From positions 26,474,001 through 26,538,000 of the forward strand of contig JBITNC010000001.1 of NCBI GenBank assembly GCA_050084985.1: a stretch of DNA of 64,000 nt, given 5' to 3'. A program made the position numbers and the translations under genes. The notes beneath the pieces are model-generated. The model was not told the DNA's origin and did not search any database. It worked only from the letters and a program-made list of their open reading frames with translations. This DNA comes from Nageia nagi. Its lineage: Eukaryota > Pinophyta. This document shows, piece after piece, positions 12,133 to 22,634 of the stretch. Position 1 is the stretch's first letter. Each line of letters begins with the position of its first letter.

Positions 12133-14308
12133 CTTGAATTTTGAAAAATGCAGAAAATGATAGGAAAAAGTTTGAATTCTAGCTGAAAATGTCCCTAAAG
12201 GGGTCAAGCAAAAATTTGGATGTGTCCTGTAGCAATGCAGAAAATGCTAGACGTACAGGTTCAGCTGCAAAAATGTCCAGCAGAAATAAACTGGAATACC
12301 CCTTTTATAGAGGTCGCATGGAGGGTATATGTCTGGCACTCTGCATGGGTGCCACTTATCTTCTTATCCCTTTGACTCTTGGCTTCCTCAGTATTTAGTC
12401 AATTTTAGCTCACAATTCCTAGGGCGCATTGTTTTAAAGGTTGTTTTTTCACTACCTGAAAAACATGCAATTGGACACTTGGTATATGGACATATAACTA
12501 AGTCAATTTTATGTTTTCCAGGGCAATAATATGTCACATTGAAAGTTCAAATCACCACTTCATGCTAGGGCGCACCGATTTAGGCAAGTGCTTTTTCATC
12601 ACAAAAAATCCTTGCACCTCAAATTTTCATGCATAAATGAAGGGAGAATGAAATGCACCTCATAACATAAATACTTAGCCAAAATTCTCAATTCAGACCT
12701 GGATGCATTGTTTTGGATGGGTCCTTTGCACTACTGGAAAATCATGCACCTAGGTCAATTAGGGCAAACCATGCAAAAAGAAATGAAGTGAATTTCAAAA
12801 ATTGGACCTTGAGATCCAACTTACCCCTAAGAAAAATGGCTCCAGACAACTCAAATGCCTTTTCAAACCCTTATTCCTCCTAGGTGCACCGATTTGAGTG
12901 AGTCCTAAAGCATAGTTTGGAAATGGTGCGATTGGGGGGCCTTGAACAAAATGAAATGAAGTGGTAAATAATACAAGGGGTGACCTCCTATATATAACTT
13001 TCCATCTTGCCATGTGTCACTTTTTCATTGGTAAAAAGTGAGGTCAAATGGTCGAGCCAGGATGGAGGGTGCACGTTTTAGAGTGAGTGCTTTTCCATGT
13101 TCCAGAATGCATGTGCCTACCAACTTGGTGCAACAAAATGACTTACCCAATTTTTATCAACCTTTCATCTCTTGAAGGTTGGTCGCACCTTTTTGGAAGG
13201 GTGCAAAAGCACGTCCCAAAATCCTTGCACCTAGGGGGTAGGCACCTTCTTGAAAACTTAAATTGAAAATCCCTAAGAATTTTGGGCTCACTAATTTAGG
13301 AGTTCAAAAGCATGTCCCAGAAAACATGCGCCTGGCCAAGGTGGAATTCTATACTTAGTCAAAAAAACTTGCTCCTGGGCCAAGACGTCTTGAGGCTAGT
13401 GCACCAATTTACTTGAGTGCTTTCACGATTTCCCATAATCATGCGCACAGCTCCATGGCACTCACCAATGCAATAAATTAAACTTTAATAAAAATGGCTT
13501 CCAAAAATAATTTCCAAGGTGGGCTGTACCAATTTGGAAGAGTGCTTCACCTCACCTTGAAGAAAGACTTAGCTTAATGCACCACCAATTGACCAAATGA
13601 CTTGAAAAATGAAATTCACCTCCGTTTATAGCCTTGGTCCCCATATGGACAAGTGTCACACATTGTTTGGTGTGAATGAAGGCCAAATGCATGTGAACAC
13701 ACTTTTCTCCCTCATGGTGGACGTCCAGAATTTTGACACTTAGCCAATTTTATGCACATGAAAGGATGGGCACACCATTTTTTGTACATACAAAAGCATG
13801 TCCCCAAAAGCATGCGCTCAAGCTATTTTACCAATTTTCTATAAAAAAATGCCAAGTGTTTGAAACACCTCATCCACTTGGGCGTAACTTTTTGGTATGT
13901 GCTCTTTCATTGCATGAAATACATACGCCCAAGCACAAAATATGTCAATTTTTGCGAAAATGACCCCCCAAAATGATGGGCAATGAGGGGGATAATGCAA
14001 CTTTACAAATGACAAGTGCAAATTTGGCATGAAGAATGCAATTTAAACATGAAAATGTAGGAATTCACCAGAAACATGCAAAATGAGGTTGGGCACACCA
14101 TTTATGGTGCATGCAAAAGCATGTCCCCTAAACTATGCGCCTAGGACAAAATGGTGTTTTAGATTTGTTTGAACATGAAAATGCAAATTTACCATGTTTA
14201 TCCTCGTTTGGCCTGAAATTTGTGCATTTGACTTAGAAAAATTTTCACCTTAGTCTCTCAGTATGATGAGGGTACTAAAAAAATGCAAAATTTTCGGGGG
14301 GGGGGGGG
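12133..14308 (-). repeat. Leader of copy 2: degenerate tandem units, ends in a 13-base C run (on -)
   Basis: Same style as the copy 1 leader on the opposite strand: repeated gcatg/gcgc-cc motifs, aaaagcatgtcc and ggtgcga/tcgcacc pairs at roughly 100-bp spacing over about 12400-14200. TATAAAAG on the - strand (12301-12308) precedes the ORF start by about 170 bp. A G13 run (14296-14308, + strand) abuts the terminal palindrome. No coding frame is supported. Confidence 0.6.
12301..12308 (-). promoter_or_regulatory. TATA box upstream of unknown ORF copy 2
   Basis: CTATAAAAGGGGTATTCC on the - strand, about 170 bp before the ATG at 12132. Good plant TATA match; use is inferred. Confidence 0.45.
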
Positions 14309-14326
14309 TGTTGTGCAGGCACAACA
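14309..14326. other. 18-bp LTR-end palindrome at right end of the composite
   Basis: TGTTGTG-CAGG-CACAACA, directly followed by target duplication ATATT. Only this remnant of an LTR is present at the right end. Confidence 0.85.
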
Positions 14327-14612
14327 ATATTATATTGATCTCATCATTTATCATTAAAACAGCTGTGGCATATTGGATCTTCACTTATTGTCTCATGTTT
14401 GTATGTGTTTGGTGCAATCTTGTCTCATTGTGCATGATGTTGGGCATTTAAGTTGTAATTGTGCTTGTATAGTGGGTCGTTCGCATTCTTGGCTCAGTTT
14501 TATGTGTATTTGATGCCCTAGATCAGTTCGTGGCATGCCTAGGAGCATAGTTTGATATCTATTTCATATTTACTTGGCTAATTTCCACGTTGAGAATATT
14601 TGGGATTTTACA
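14327..14612 (+). repeat. LTR family X, right part
   Basis: Continues the X sequence interrupted at 545. The stretch gtgtttggtgcaatcttgtc at about 14406 and gtgtatttgatgccctag match the reverse complement of 30190-30340. It ends tgggattttaca (compare gggatcttaca at the end of the X copy at 31138), so 14612 is the likely LTR end. Confidence 0.6.
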
Positions 14613-15593
14613 GTTTCTTGCACTAATGCCTTCCTTTATAGTACCGATTTAGCTTTCACTCTAAGTTGCATGAAATGTCAAAAAGCTTCCAAGTTTCCGA
14701 AATGAGAACACCTGGAAACATGACCCCTCCAAAATGGGTACGTCAAAGGAAACATGTTATATAAAAAATAAAATATAAATATATATCTCTGTTTTTTTTA
14801 AATACACATTAACTTGCAAAACAATAAGAATGATACACATAAATAATATTTTAGAAGGAAAACCATGTCTATATTAACTCCCATAGATGATTACATGATG
14901 CAAAATCCAAAATAAGCCTTTATAGATGAGGCTTTACTTTCCGAGTTTCATCCAAGTTTCCAGAGGTTTATGAAAAGGGAACACAGCTGTTTTACAATTT
15001 TCCTGTAACTTAGCTTTCACTTGTTAGCTTCCTTCTATGTGAAGCCAACTTTCACATTGTTGCATGGGGATAAATGTAGGGATTAAGTGAGTGTCTTGGC
15101 AATAAGTTGACTTGGAGTCTTGGACACTTTTGAGTACCAAATCCTAAATGTTTTGGTGCTGCATGCTCTTTATACCAGCACTTACTACTTTTGTAAGTAT
15201 CGACTGCCTAGGTTTCTCCCAAGACTGATCTCTTATAATTTAGCTTTTATTTTAAACAATTTTTTGCCTAAAAACTCATTTAATAGTATTGAACAAATCA
15301 ACCACTTCATTTTTGGATGTAATTTGTTGACCATTTCCTCGTGCATAAATTCTCTTCTTACTTTTTGTAATCTCTTTACTGTCATAGAGAAACAGAATTC
15401 TTAAATTTGATTATTTGCTGGTTATATTGACCTTATGCATTAGTTTTTTTCTATTGTATTCAGATATCCAATGTGTGGACGTTTTAAGCATGTTGAGTAA
15501 CAGGCATCAACAAAATATCTAGGTCTTTCTATTTTCTTGATCATGCATGTTGATTTCTGACAACTACTTTTGTAATAAATACTCGTGCTTCAG
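14613..15593 (+). other. SKI2: SKI2 intron, unique part
   Basis: AT-rich, with no repeat family seen elsewhere in the window and no exon. It ends in the acceptor actcgtgcttcag. Confidence 0.6.
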
Positions 15594-15701
15594 GTTGCTT
15601 TCCATGCTGTGAGAAAGTTTGATGGTAAATCATTTAGACAGTTACTTCCTGGTGAATACACGCAAATGGCTGGGCGAGCAGGTCGGCGTGGGCTAGATGA
15701 G
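15594..15701 (+). CDS. SKI2: SKI2-type DExH RNA helicase, internal exon (helicase motif VI)
   Basis: Thirty-six codons, phase 0 at both ends, encoding [19 protein letters not shown] followed by [16 protein letters not shown]. The [10 protein letters not shown] core is helicase motif VI of superfamily 2, which contacts ATP and RNA. The [22 protein letters not shown] wording, by recall of the family, fits the SKI2 branch better than MTR4/HEN2. SKI2 is the helicase of the cytoplasmic SKI complex that feeds mRNA to the exosome for 3'-5' decay. The acceptor is cttcag|GTT and the donor GAG|gttggt, a weak but legal GT. The preceding exon is not in the window, so the upstream intron is at least 15.6 kb. 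The frame is open and the splice sites intact, so I infer a live gene rather than a relic. Confidence 0.9.
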
Positions 15702-15908
15702 GTTGGTTAATGGAAAGAGTGGAAACTTTGAAATCAGTTTATATTGAGATAAATCTGTAATATGGAACAAAAAAGTGCCTGGCACACCTTTCATTCACTC
15801 ACTTCCAGAGTTATTTTTCCACGATAGGTTATCAGTTCATTTGCTGTCTTCTTTTTTAAGTTTGTGATGGATCGTTTGAGGTCAATCATCCAACATTACT
15901 CATTTCAG

Positions 15909-16058
15909 GTTGGTATTGTCATTCTAATTTGTTGGGAGGAAATACCAGAAGAGAGTGATTTGAAATGCTTAATTACTGGAAAACCAACAAAGCTCGAGTC
16001 CCAGTTCCGTTTAACCTACAGCATGATTTTAAACTTACTTCGTGTGGAAGACCTAAAG
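15909..16058 (+). CDS. SKI2: SKI2-type DExH RNA helicase, internal exon (post-RecA2 segment)
   Basis: Fifty codons, phase 0 to phase 0, after a short 207-bp intron. The translation starts [19 protein letters not shown] and ends [20 protein letters not shown] plus LK. The SQFRLTY-MIL-LLRVE block is the conserved stretch after motif VI, leading into the winged-helix region of SKI2/MTR4 helicases. The acceptor is tttcag|GTTGG and the donor AAG|gtactg. One oddity is Trp in CWEEIP, where I recall Arg in most SKI2 proteins (C-R-D-E-x-P). With the previous exon it reads GLDE then VGIV, as expected for this family, so the junction is well supported. Confidence 0.9.
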
Positions 16059-16853
16059 GTACTGTTGTGCCCTTTTTGTTAAGATGGACATAAGTTTATG
16101 CAATGTATCATGATAATTTGTTTTACATTTAAAACTTTGGTTTGAGCTTTGTAGGATTCATTCTATATGCCAAATTAAGATGGCAGGTTACTGAAGTTGG
16201 AATTTCAGATATACTGGTTTTATCTATAGATTACACACCTCTGGGTAGACCCCAATTAAATTTGAACCATGAAGGGAAAAAAGGAAATGTTTAGGAGTTA
16301 TTTACATTGTAGCAGATTAACTGAATATGTTTGTTCTTTTTCAATAAGCATGGTGAATGATCAGGAAAGAAAAATGGTTTCGGGCCTTTGGCTCTTAAGA
16401 GAGAAAATTGATTGTATTATTCTAGAAAGTGACCTGCTAAATATATTTAATGAAACATAAAGATTTGAAGCTACTTGCTGTAACAAAATAAGCTGTTCTT
16501 TAAAAATAATTAATTTCTTGATGTGCTTTATAGCAGTTAAAACTTATATAATTAAAATTTCCCCTATTTTAATTTTGTTTTGTTACCAATAATGACCTAT
16601 ATCCCATTCTTCAAATGCTCTACTTTTGAATAAAATGAGAATTACAAGTTTGTAACCATTTTAAGATGTTCTTTTTATCCCTATTAAATAAAGACTAAAG
16701 CTATATATAACTTTGGGGGATTGGAGTAAGCGCAAGTTTTCTTGTTGATAATAAGTTGATAACAATATTTGTTCTAATTGTAAATTACTATAGCATTCTT
16801 AAATTACATTATTAGGTATTTTGATAAGATTGATCTACGGTTTTGAACTGCAG
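16059..16853 (+). other. SKI2: SKI2 intron (795 bp)
   Basis: Between the donor aag|gtactg and the acceptor gaactgcag. AT-rich; no other feature seen. Confidence 0.85.
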
Positions 16854-16972
16854 GTAGAGGACATGTTGAAAAGGAGCTTTGCTGAATTTCATGCACAGCA
16901 AGCGCTGCATGAACAGCAAAAGCGACTTCTAAAGGGAGAGGGAGAGCTTTCAAAGATGACCGCATTAATTGA
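16854..16972 (+). CDS. SKI2: SKI2-type DExH RNA helicase, internal exon (VEDMLKRSFAEFH segment)
   Basis: Thirty-nine codons plus two bases, encoding VEDMLKRSFAEFHAQQ and then a charged helix ending KMTALI. VEDMLKRSF-EFHAQ is a hallmark of SKI2 just before the arch insertion. The acceptor is ctgcag|GTAGAG. The donor is GA|gtaatg, leaving the first two bases of an Asp/Glu codon. Those two bases are completed by the single T that opens the next recognised exon at 58960, giving ALI-D-CIRG, which fits the family's I-E/D-C-I-K/R-G pattern. The intron that follows (16973-58959) is about 42 kb and full of retroelements. Confidence 0.9.
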
Positions 16973-17860
16973 GTAATGCTTATTCCCACATTCTTTATAT
17001 GATGGGTGTGCTTGGAAGGTTTTGTAATTACAGAAGAAAGATCAATAATGTCAATTAATGATAATTCTAATTGGATGCAAAGTTATTACCGATTAGTTGT
17101 ATAGACGTAACAAAACAGTAACATACATGGTAGTCTGATAAATTAGTAATTTGTGATACACAATTACACAGGCTATGGTCATATTGAAAAAAGAGGAAGT
17201 TTTAAGACTTCGAGTTTAAACATAGATATTTATGTAGTAGTTTTATTGCACAACACAAACAAAACTAAAAGTGTTAAAAATGATTATGCTAAATGTACAT
17301 AATTTTTAAAATTCGTTGGCTTTCTTATTGACACCTAGTAGTTATCATACAGAAGCTTAGAACTGCCAGCAATGTCTACGAATCACTGGGATGTTGTGGG
17401 CATTATATTGGTGTCATCAAGATTCGCTGATGTTCCTGGAAGGATTTATATTTAAATTTCAGTGTAATTATTTATTAATTTATTTTGTTATCTTGCATAC
17501 TTAGTAGGTGTACTTATAGTGATCCTTGTCATTTGATTATCATGATGATGGATAACAGAGTGTGATCTGCAACATCAATTAATTGTAGACAGATTTTCCA
17601 GAAATTGCATCAAACGAAGGATGTTTTTACTTATACTGAGTAGTTTAAGTTTTGTACCAGCATGTGCTTTGGCCAAGTCCGATGTAACTCAAACCTATTC
17701 TTTTCATTGCAAATTGAGCTATAATGGATGGTCCATATATAATGTACTAAAAAATGGAAGCTTAAAAATAAACAAAGAAGAAAAAGAAAGAAATTGTATT
17801 AGTGTCATTTGAATACCAAACTATGCCAATGGGACTCAAAAATAAATTGCTTTTGTACAA
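16973..17860 (+). other. Unique AT-rich intron sequence
   Basis: No gene, repeat or structured site recognised. Confidence 0.6.
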
Positions 17861-17869
17861 AATAATGTA

Positions 17870-18060
17870 GAACCTGTTGGTGAGGATTTCTTTCTTCTTA
17901 CGTTGGTGAGATTAACAGGGAAAGGGCCAACACTATTTGGGTGAGGTAGTGTATCTTACGCCCACTTGAGAGGACTTGAACCCCAATGCTTACGTGTCCA
18001 TCATGACTCTAGATGTTTATCGATCTATTCTCCAGTGAATACTAGGATAATTCAGAAAAG
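17870..18060 (-). repeat. Possible tRNA-derived SINE fragment
   Basis: On the - strand GGGGTTCAAGTCC (17971-17983) resembles the internal B box of tRNA-type RNA polymerase III promoters. I cannot place a convincing A box and no end duplication is clear, so this is only suggestive. Confidence 0.2.
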
Positions 18061-18712
18061 AAGGTAGGATGGGTGTTAACTCACGTTTAAATAGGCATCT
18101 GGAGTGTTATGCAGTTGATCGAAAGTTGCAGGTTCTAAAGAAAAGAAAATAAAAGAACGAAAACTGAGAATGATGTTGATGTCTCTTGCTAAAGTTGAAA
18201 GGGCAACCGATCTTCAAATTCGTATGCTTCCTAAAGAGATCAAAGATACAAAGTATTGATGCAAACTCTAGGATTGGAAGATACAACTAAATCATCCTCC
18301 CTTCAAAATGATCCAAGATGGGTTCTTATAGCATATAGTTTTGACAACATCATCAAATGCAGTGTTGCCCTAAAACGACAAATAATAATCGAAAATAGGG
18401 GTCTTTTGATTTAAGCCTAATTTACTCAAATCCAAACATGCTTATCACTCCAAAATTACTTAATTAAATCAGATCTTAGATAAATACCAAATTATGCATG
18501 CAATTCATCCATAAAATAATTATTCTAGCTCAACTTATCCATATGAACATGCATAAACATCACATAAACTCAAATGATGCCCTAGGAGTGAGACATCCAC
18601 CTCCATGGATTAAAATAACAAGATCCAAACCACAAGTAAACGAGAAAGATATATTTTGTAAGTTTCTGAATAAGAACTGAGAGAAGTACAAGCCTCAAAG
18701 TGCCCTAGAAAT

Positions 18713-19272
18713 GTGATGTCCCAAGAGGGGCCTCTATCAACCACTCCAATTGCAGATTGAACTCAAACTATCTCTCCTAAGTTGGATGCCCAATTCTTGG
18801 GTCTCTCAACAATAGTAGATGAAGCGCTAGGGCGTTCGGAAGTAGATCTCAATAGGAATATGAGCACCAAGGCTCAACGGGCACCAAAGCCATGCAGTAG
18901 TTTGGCAAGAATAAGCTTTGAGGATGGCAACCTCAAGACCTCCCTTACGCACAAGAGGAATAAGAGAGCAAGTTCACACCAACAAATGTAAAATAAGTAA
19001 ATGATGATCTTCAAATGAGGCGTCTCCCTCCTTTTATAGCCAATTTGGTCTTTTTCCTTATTGACTGGCCGACCCAATCCAGACTTAACTACCAAATACT
19101 CCTAAACTACAAATTACACCTTTACATGGGGTATCCCACCTTGTGATGACAATTATAACCCTGAAAAACTCATTCTTCATAGTTTTTTATGACAATTATA
19201 ATACTACGAAAGTAAATAACGCCGAAACATAATACCATTTTTCATCAAACCCTAATACTACCAAAGTATCAC
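18713..19272 (-). repeat. LTR-like sequence of an unassigned family
   Basis: Begins on the - strand TGTGATACTTTGG (19272) and ends GGGACATCACA (18713). A - strand TATAAAAGGAGGG lies near 19030-19040. The right edge directly touches the primer site of element A (19276), yet it does not match A's own 3' LTR. The 18060-18712 stretch to its left shows no gene. Confidence 0.4.
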
Positions 19273-19275
19273 AAG

Positions 19276-19287
19276 TGGTATCAGAGC
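19276..19287 (+). promoter_or_regulatory. Primer binding site of element A
   Basis: TGGTATCAGAGC, complementary to the 3' end of plant initiator-Met tRNA; standard minus-strand primer site. Confidence 0.85.
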
Positions 19288-20604
19288 TAGAATCTTGCCA
19301 GCCTATGGTCAATGTCTATTTTTCTGAGTTTTGGCAGTTTTGAGTATCTCAGGTTTTGAATTTTTCTGAATTAGGGTTTTTAGAAAAATTAGGGCTTTCA
19401 AAAATTGTGGGTATTTCAGATTCGTGTTGAAAAATGTTTTTCTGTGGTGAAAATTTATGTCCTAGTGAAAATTGCGGATTTTTAGGGGATTCGCGGATTT
19501 TTATGGATTTTTTTTTTGAAAATAAAAATTGCAGATTTGGATATCCTTTTGGCCAAATTGTGGATATATTGTTTCAAAAAAAATTTTGGTGGTAAGAATT
19601 TTCAGTATTTCGAAATTCCATTTTTTTAGGGTTTGATAGGGTTTTATGCATCGCCCCCCTATTCATCAGTATTTTACGAGGAGAAACAAACTTGCTTTGG
19701 AAATGGCAAACAGGGAAGAGGATGAGGAGCCTCAAAGGCCAATTGATAGGGCTGAGCAAAAGTTCGATGCCCTACTTGAGATGCTGCAAAGAATGGTGTC
19801 CTTACAAGAGACAAATCAACAAGAATTGAGGGTAGCTTTGGGCAACCCAAATGGTACAAGGAGGGAAGGAGAAAGGGGAGGCAACAACAATGGGCATGAG
19901 TCATCATCTAACTCAACACACTCCTTTGCCTAGGCCATCCAAGCCTATGTTTCTTGTTCCACCACCTTCACCGGAGGAAGATGAGGTAATTGATGAATTA
20001 GATGAATGGTTTGTTGCTTATAGTAATAAATCTGAAGGTTTTAGGGCAGCAATTTCTTTTGATAAATATTTGAAAATTGTGGGTAAATTTGTTGTTGAGG
20101 TTAAAAAAGAGAAAAAGAAACCTTTATTGCATCAAAGGTGACCATTCCCTCATTTAATGGTCAAGATGGTCTCATAGCTAGGGCATGGCTTCAAAAATTG
20201 TAGACTTATTTTACCTTGGAGCCTATTTTTGAAGCTGATGCAGTTCAAATTGCTACACTCCACCTTGAGGGTAGTGCTTACTCATGGTGGCATCATGGGT
20301 TAGTAACCCAAGGGCATGGTGATATTGATACATTTGATGAATTTTGCGTTAGGGTTTTGAACAAGTTTGAAAGGAGGAATGTGGAAGAGTATTTTAAGGA
20401 GCTTGCCACTTTGAAGCAAACTTCATCCATTCATGCCTATGTGGAGGAGTTTGAGCAACTTTCAGTTCAGGTACAAAACATTTCACCCAAGAGGGTAATT
20501 TTTCTTTTTATGGATGCTTTATTGGAACCCTTGCGAGGGCTAGTTAAGGCTTTTGAGCCAGTTACTCTTGAGGATGCCATTAAGAGGGCTTTGAGCTTGG
20601 AATC

Positions 20605-22170
20605 TGTTGATTGAGATTGTGTAATATGTGCGCCTGGAACAATCTTAACCAAAGTAGTTCACGAACAGACTGTGGGACGCAGCCTGATCTCCGGAGAAGG
20701 CCGGTTCCTTATCCATTGGGTAAAGAAAAAGTAACAGGAAAGAGATAAAAAGAGTAGGGAGCGAGAGATTCAAGCAAAAGGATAGGGTAACAAGAAAGGA
20801 AGTAAAAGGATAGGGTAACGAGAGAGGAAGTAAAGGGATAGGGTAACGAGAGAGAAAGCAAAGGGGTAGATCACTAGTTCAGCGCGGGCTTTCGCAGTGT
20901 GCGAAACCTTGGCCTGAATCTAGTGTCGCAGCCACAGAACAAGTTCTCACTCTCTGAATAGCTCCCCAGCTTCTACTCTACCATGTAGCAGACACAGTTA
21001 TACTAGCAACCCGCAACTATTACTCAGGAAACAAGCTAAGCTGCCACAATGTAACCAAATTAAGAATAACAATTACGAGTGCTAGACAAGAAAGGTCAAG
21101 ATGGTTTCATAGTACCGGACTGAAGCTACAGGTCTTCGAGAACAAATGAAAAGGGCAATACTAGGCTTCCGACCCTAGTTTCTCTTTATTTTCATATATT
21201 TATACTGTATTAATAACAGTTACAAGATTACAGAATAGAAACGTTTACAAAACGGCCGCAAGATTCTGGCCTTCTTGAACTGATATCACCTACATATGAC
21301 ACTTGGCCGACTGTTACAAAATTGGGCAGATCGCCGACGATTCGGTTCCCTGATGATGGCGCTCAGGTATTTTGCAGACTTCCTTCTCTCCCGGAATGTT
21401 CAATTCTCCAACTCGGACTCTTCGATCTTTCATTGCGGCCTATTTTCCTCTGGACGCGGTCTTAATCCCAAATGTTAATCTTTCCCCTTCGCCTGACGTC
21501 AGCCTTGAATCTCCGGACTTCTTTATTCACTGGCTCCGGACACTAAATTGCTCCTTGATGATGTCATCCATTCCGGGCTCCGGTTTGCTTTATGAATGTA
21601 AACTTTATATCTCCTTGTGACGTCACCTTTGAATCTCCGGAATTTCCCGCTCGCTGGTTCCGGATGCTAAATTTCTCTTTGCTGATGTCATCTGTTCCGG
21701 GCTCCGGTTTCCTTTGTGAATGTAGACTTTGCCTTTCCATGTGACGTCATTTCCGGACTTCCGGAACGCTTCGCCTTCCGGAGAAGACGGTGTAGACTTC
21801 ATCGCTTCCGGGGTCTGATTTCCTTCAAGATATGAACTCTGTTGTACCTGTGACATCACCTTCATATGTCCGGAATGCTCCATGCACTGATTCCGGGCCT
21901 TTTAGTTCCCTTTGATGAACTCATCATCTCCGGACTCCGGTTCTTATTCAAAATGTGAACGTCGTTTCGCCTGTGACGTCATCTTTCTTTCCTCCGGAAT
22001 GTTTTCCTTTATGGCTCCGGATACTAAGTCGCTACCTGCTGACGTCATATCCTACGGACTCCGGCCTTTTATTTATTCCGGAATAGCTCCCGGGGACATT
22101 AAGGTGAACTCATGATAATAATTGTAATACCCCGGGCCCTTCTTCAAGAATTTTAATGTAGGAATCTACA
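20605..22170 (-). mobile_element. Solo LTR E (1,566 bp) inserted in element A gag
   Basis: Flanked by GAATC at 20600-20604 and 22171-22175. The ends are TGTTGATTG and ATCTACA (TG...CA). Comparison with element B shows uninterrupted gag at this point, so the insertion is clear. TATAAATA on the - strand (21197-21204), with the motif array 21494-22047 upstream of it in that direction, suggests - orientation. No internal region remains, as expected of LTR-LTR recombination. Confidence 0.75.
21480..22090. repeat. Tandem repeat array with TGACGTCA sites in LTR E
   Basis: About five units of ~124 bp. Each has TGACGTCA or a close form and several TCCGGA/CTCCGG motifs. Sites: TGACGTCA at 21494, 21618, 21742, 21974, 22040; TGACATCA at 21851; TGATGTCA at 21559 and 21683. 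TGACGTCA is the palindromic core bound by plant bZIP (TGA/CRE-type) factors. It lies upstream of the - strand TATA, consistent with a U3 enhancer. Confidence 0.7.
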
Positions 22171-22634
22171 GAATCTATTTTGCCTTCTAGGCAGAAATAT
22201 GTTGCATATAACACATCTGCTAGACCACCTTTTGCAGCTAGGAAAACAGGTTTTGGACAGCAGTATGGACAGTTAGGAAACCTCACGCAGCAAGGTGGAA
22301 ATGAGAGAAATTTTTATGGCAAAAATCCAACACATAGAGAGGGTTTTAGATCTGGTTTTCAGCCACCTAATAAGCCCCCAAATGGCCCACGCTTGACACA
22401 AGAAGAGAAAGATGAGGTAAGGAAACAAAACAAGTGTTTCATTTGCAAGTCTCCTTGGCAAAGAGGTCATAAATGGAGAGGAAATATGAAAATTATTGAA
22501 TTACATTCTAATTCTGATTCTGATAATTCTGATATTTATGCGGCAGATGAGACACCTTTGGAAGAGGAAGCACAAAGGGAGTATGGGGAAGTTCTTGAAG
22601 GTTCCCTAGCCACTTTGAGTGGGCTGAATTAGTT

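Larger units (their letters stand above)
546..14326. mobile_element. 13.8-kb composite LTR-type insertion with two inverted copies of an unknown-ORF element
   Basis: Bounded by ATATT at 541-545 and ATATT at 14327-14331, a 5-bp target duplication. The flanks join two halves of LTR X. The left end is a complete TG...CA repeat (546-971). The right end is only the 18-bp palindrome that also closes that repeat. Inside are two broken long ORFs facing each other (2651-6155 + and 8474-12132 -), with an inverted LTR between them (about 7043-7472). The copies differ at many sites, so they are two different elements rather than one duplicated. No reverse transcriptase, RNase H or integrase motif is visible in any frame. 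Confidence 0.7.
19646..22632 (+). pseudogene. Element A gag (broken, split by solo LTR E)
   Basis: Starts MHRPPIHQYFTRRNKLALEM, as in element B. A shift occurs near 19920 and stops near 20140 and 20202. The gag core (GSAYSWWHHGLV, FELLATLKQ-like, ISPKRVIFLFMDALLEPL) covers 20216-20604. After LTR E the frame continues at 22176 to the zinc knuckle CFICKSPWQRGHKW (about 22436-22480), whose last Cys is Trp here but Cys in B. An Asp/Glu-rich linker ends with a stop at 22630. Confidence 0.8.

Noticed and set aside
14296-14308. G13 run as a G-quadruplex regulatory site
   Set aside because: One uninterrupted run next to an LTR end is better explained as a polypurine-tract-like or slipped homopolymer; its length may also be a sequencing artefact.
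546-14326. DNA transposon reading of the composite (short terminal TGTTG inverted match, 5-bp duplication)
   Set aside because: The left end is a complete TG...CA repeat with an inverted partner inside, the duplication length suits LTR integrase, and no transposase motif is seen.
17971-17983. Firm SINE call from the B-box-like motif
   Set aside because: No clear A box, no poly-A/T end with flanking duplication; kept only as a low-confidence feature.
19276-19287. tRNA-Met gene
   Set aside because: Only the 12-nt complement of the tRNA 3' end is present, as expected for primer sites; no cloverleaf.
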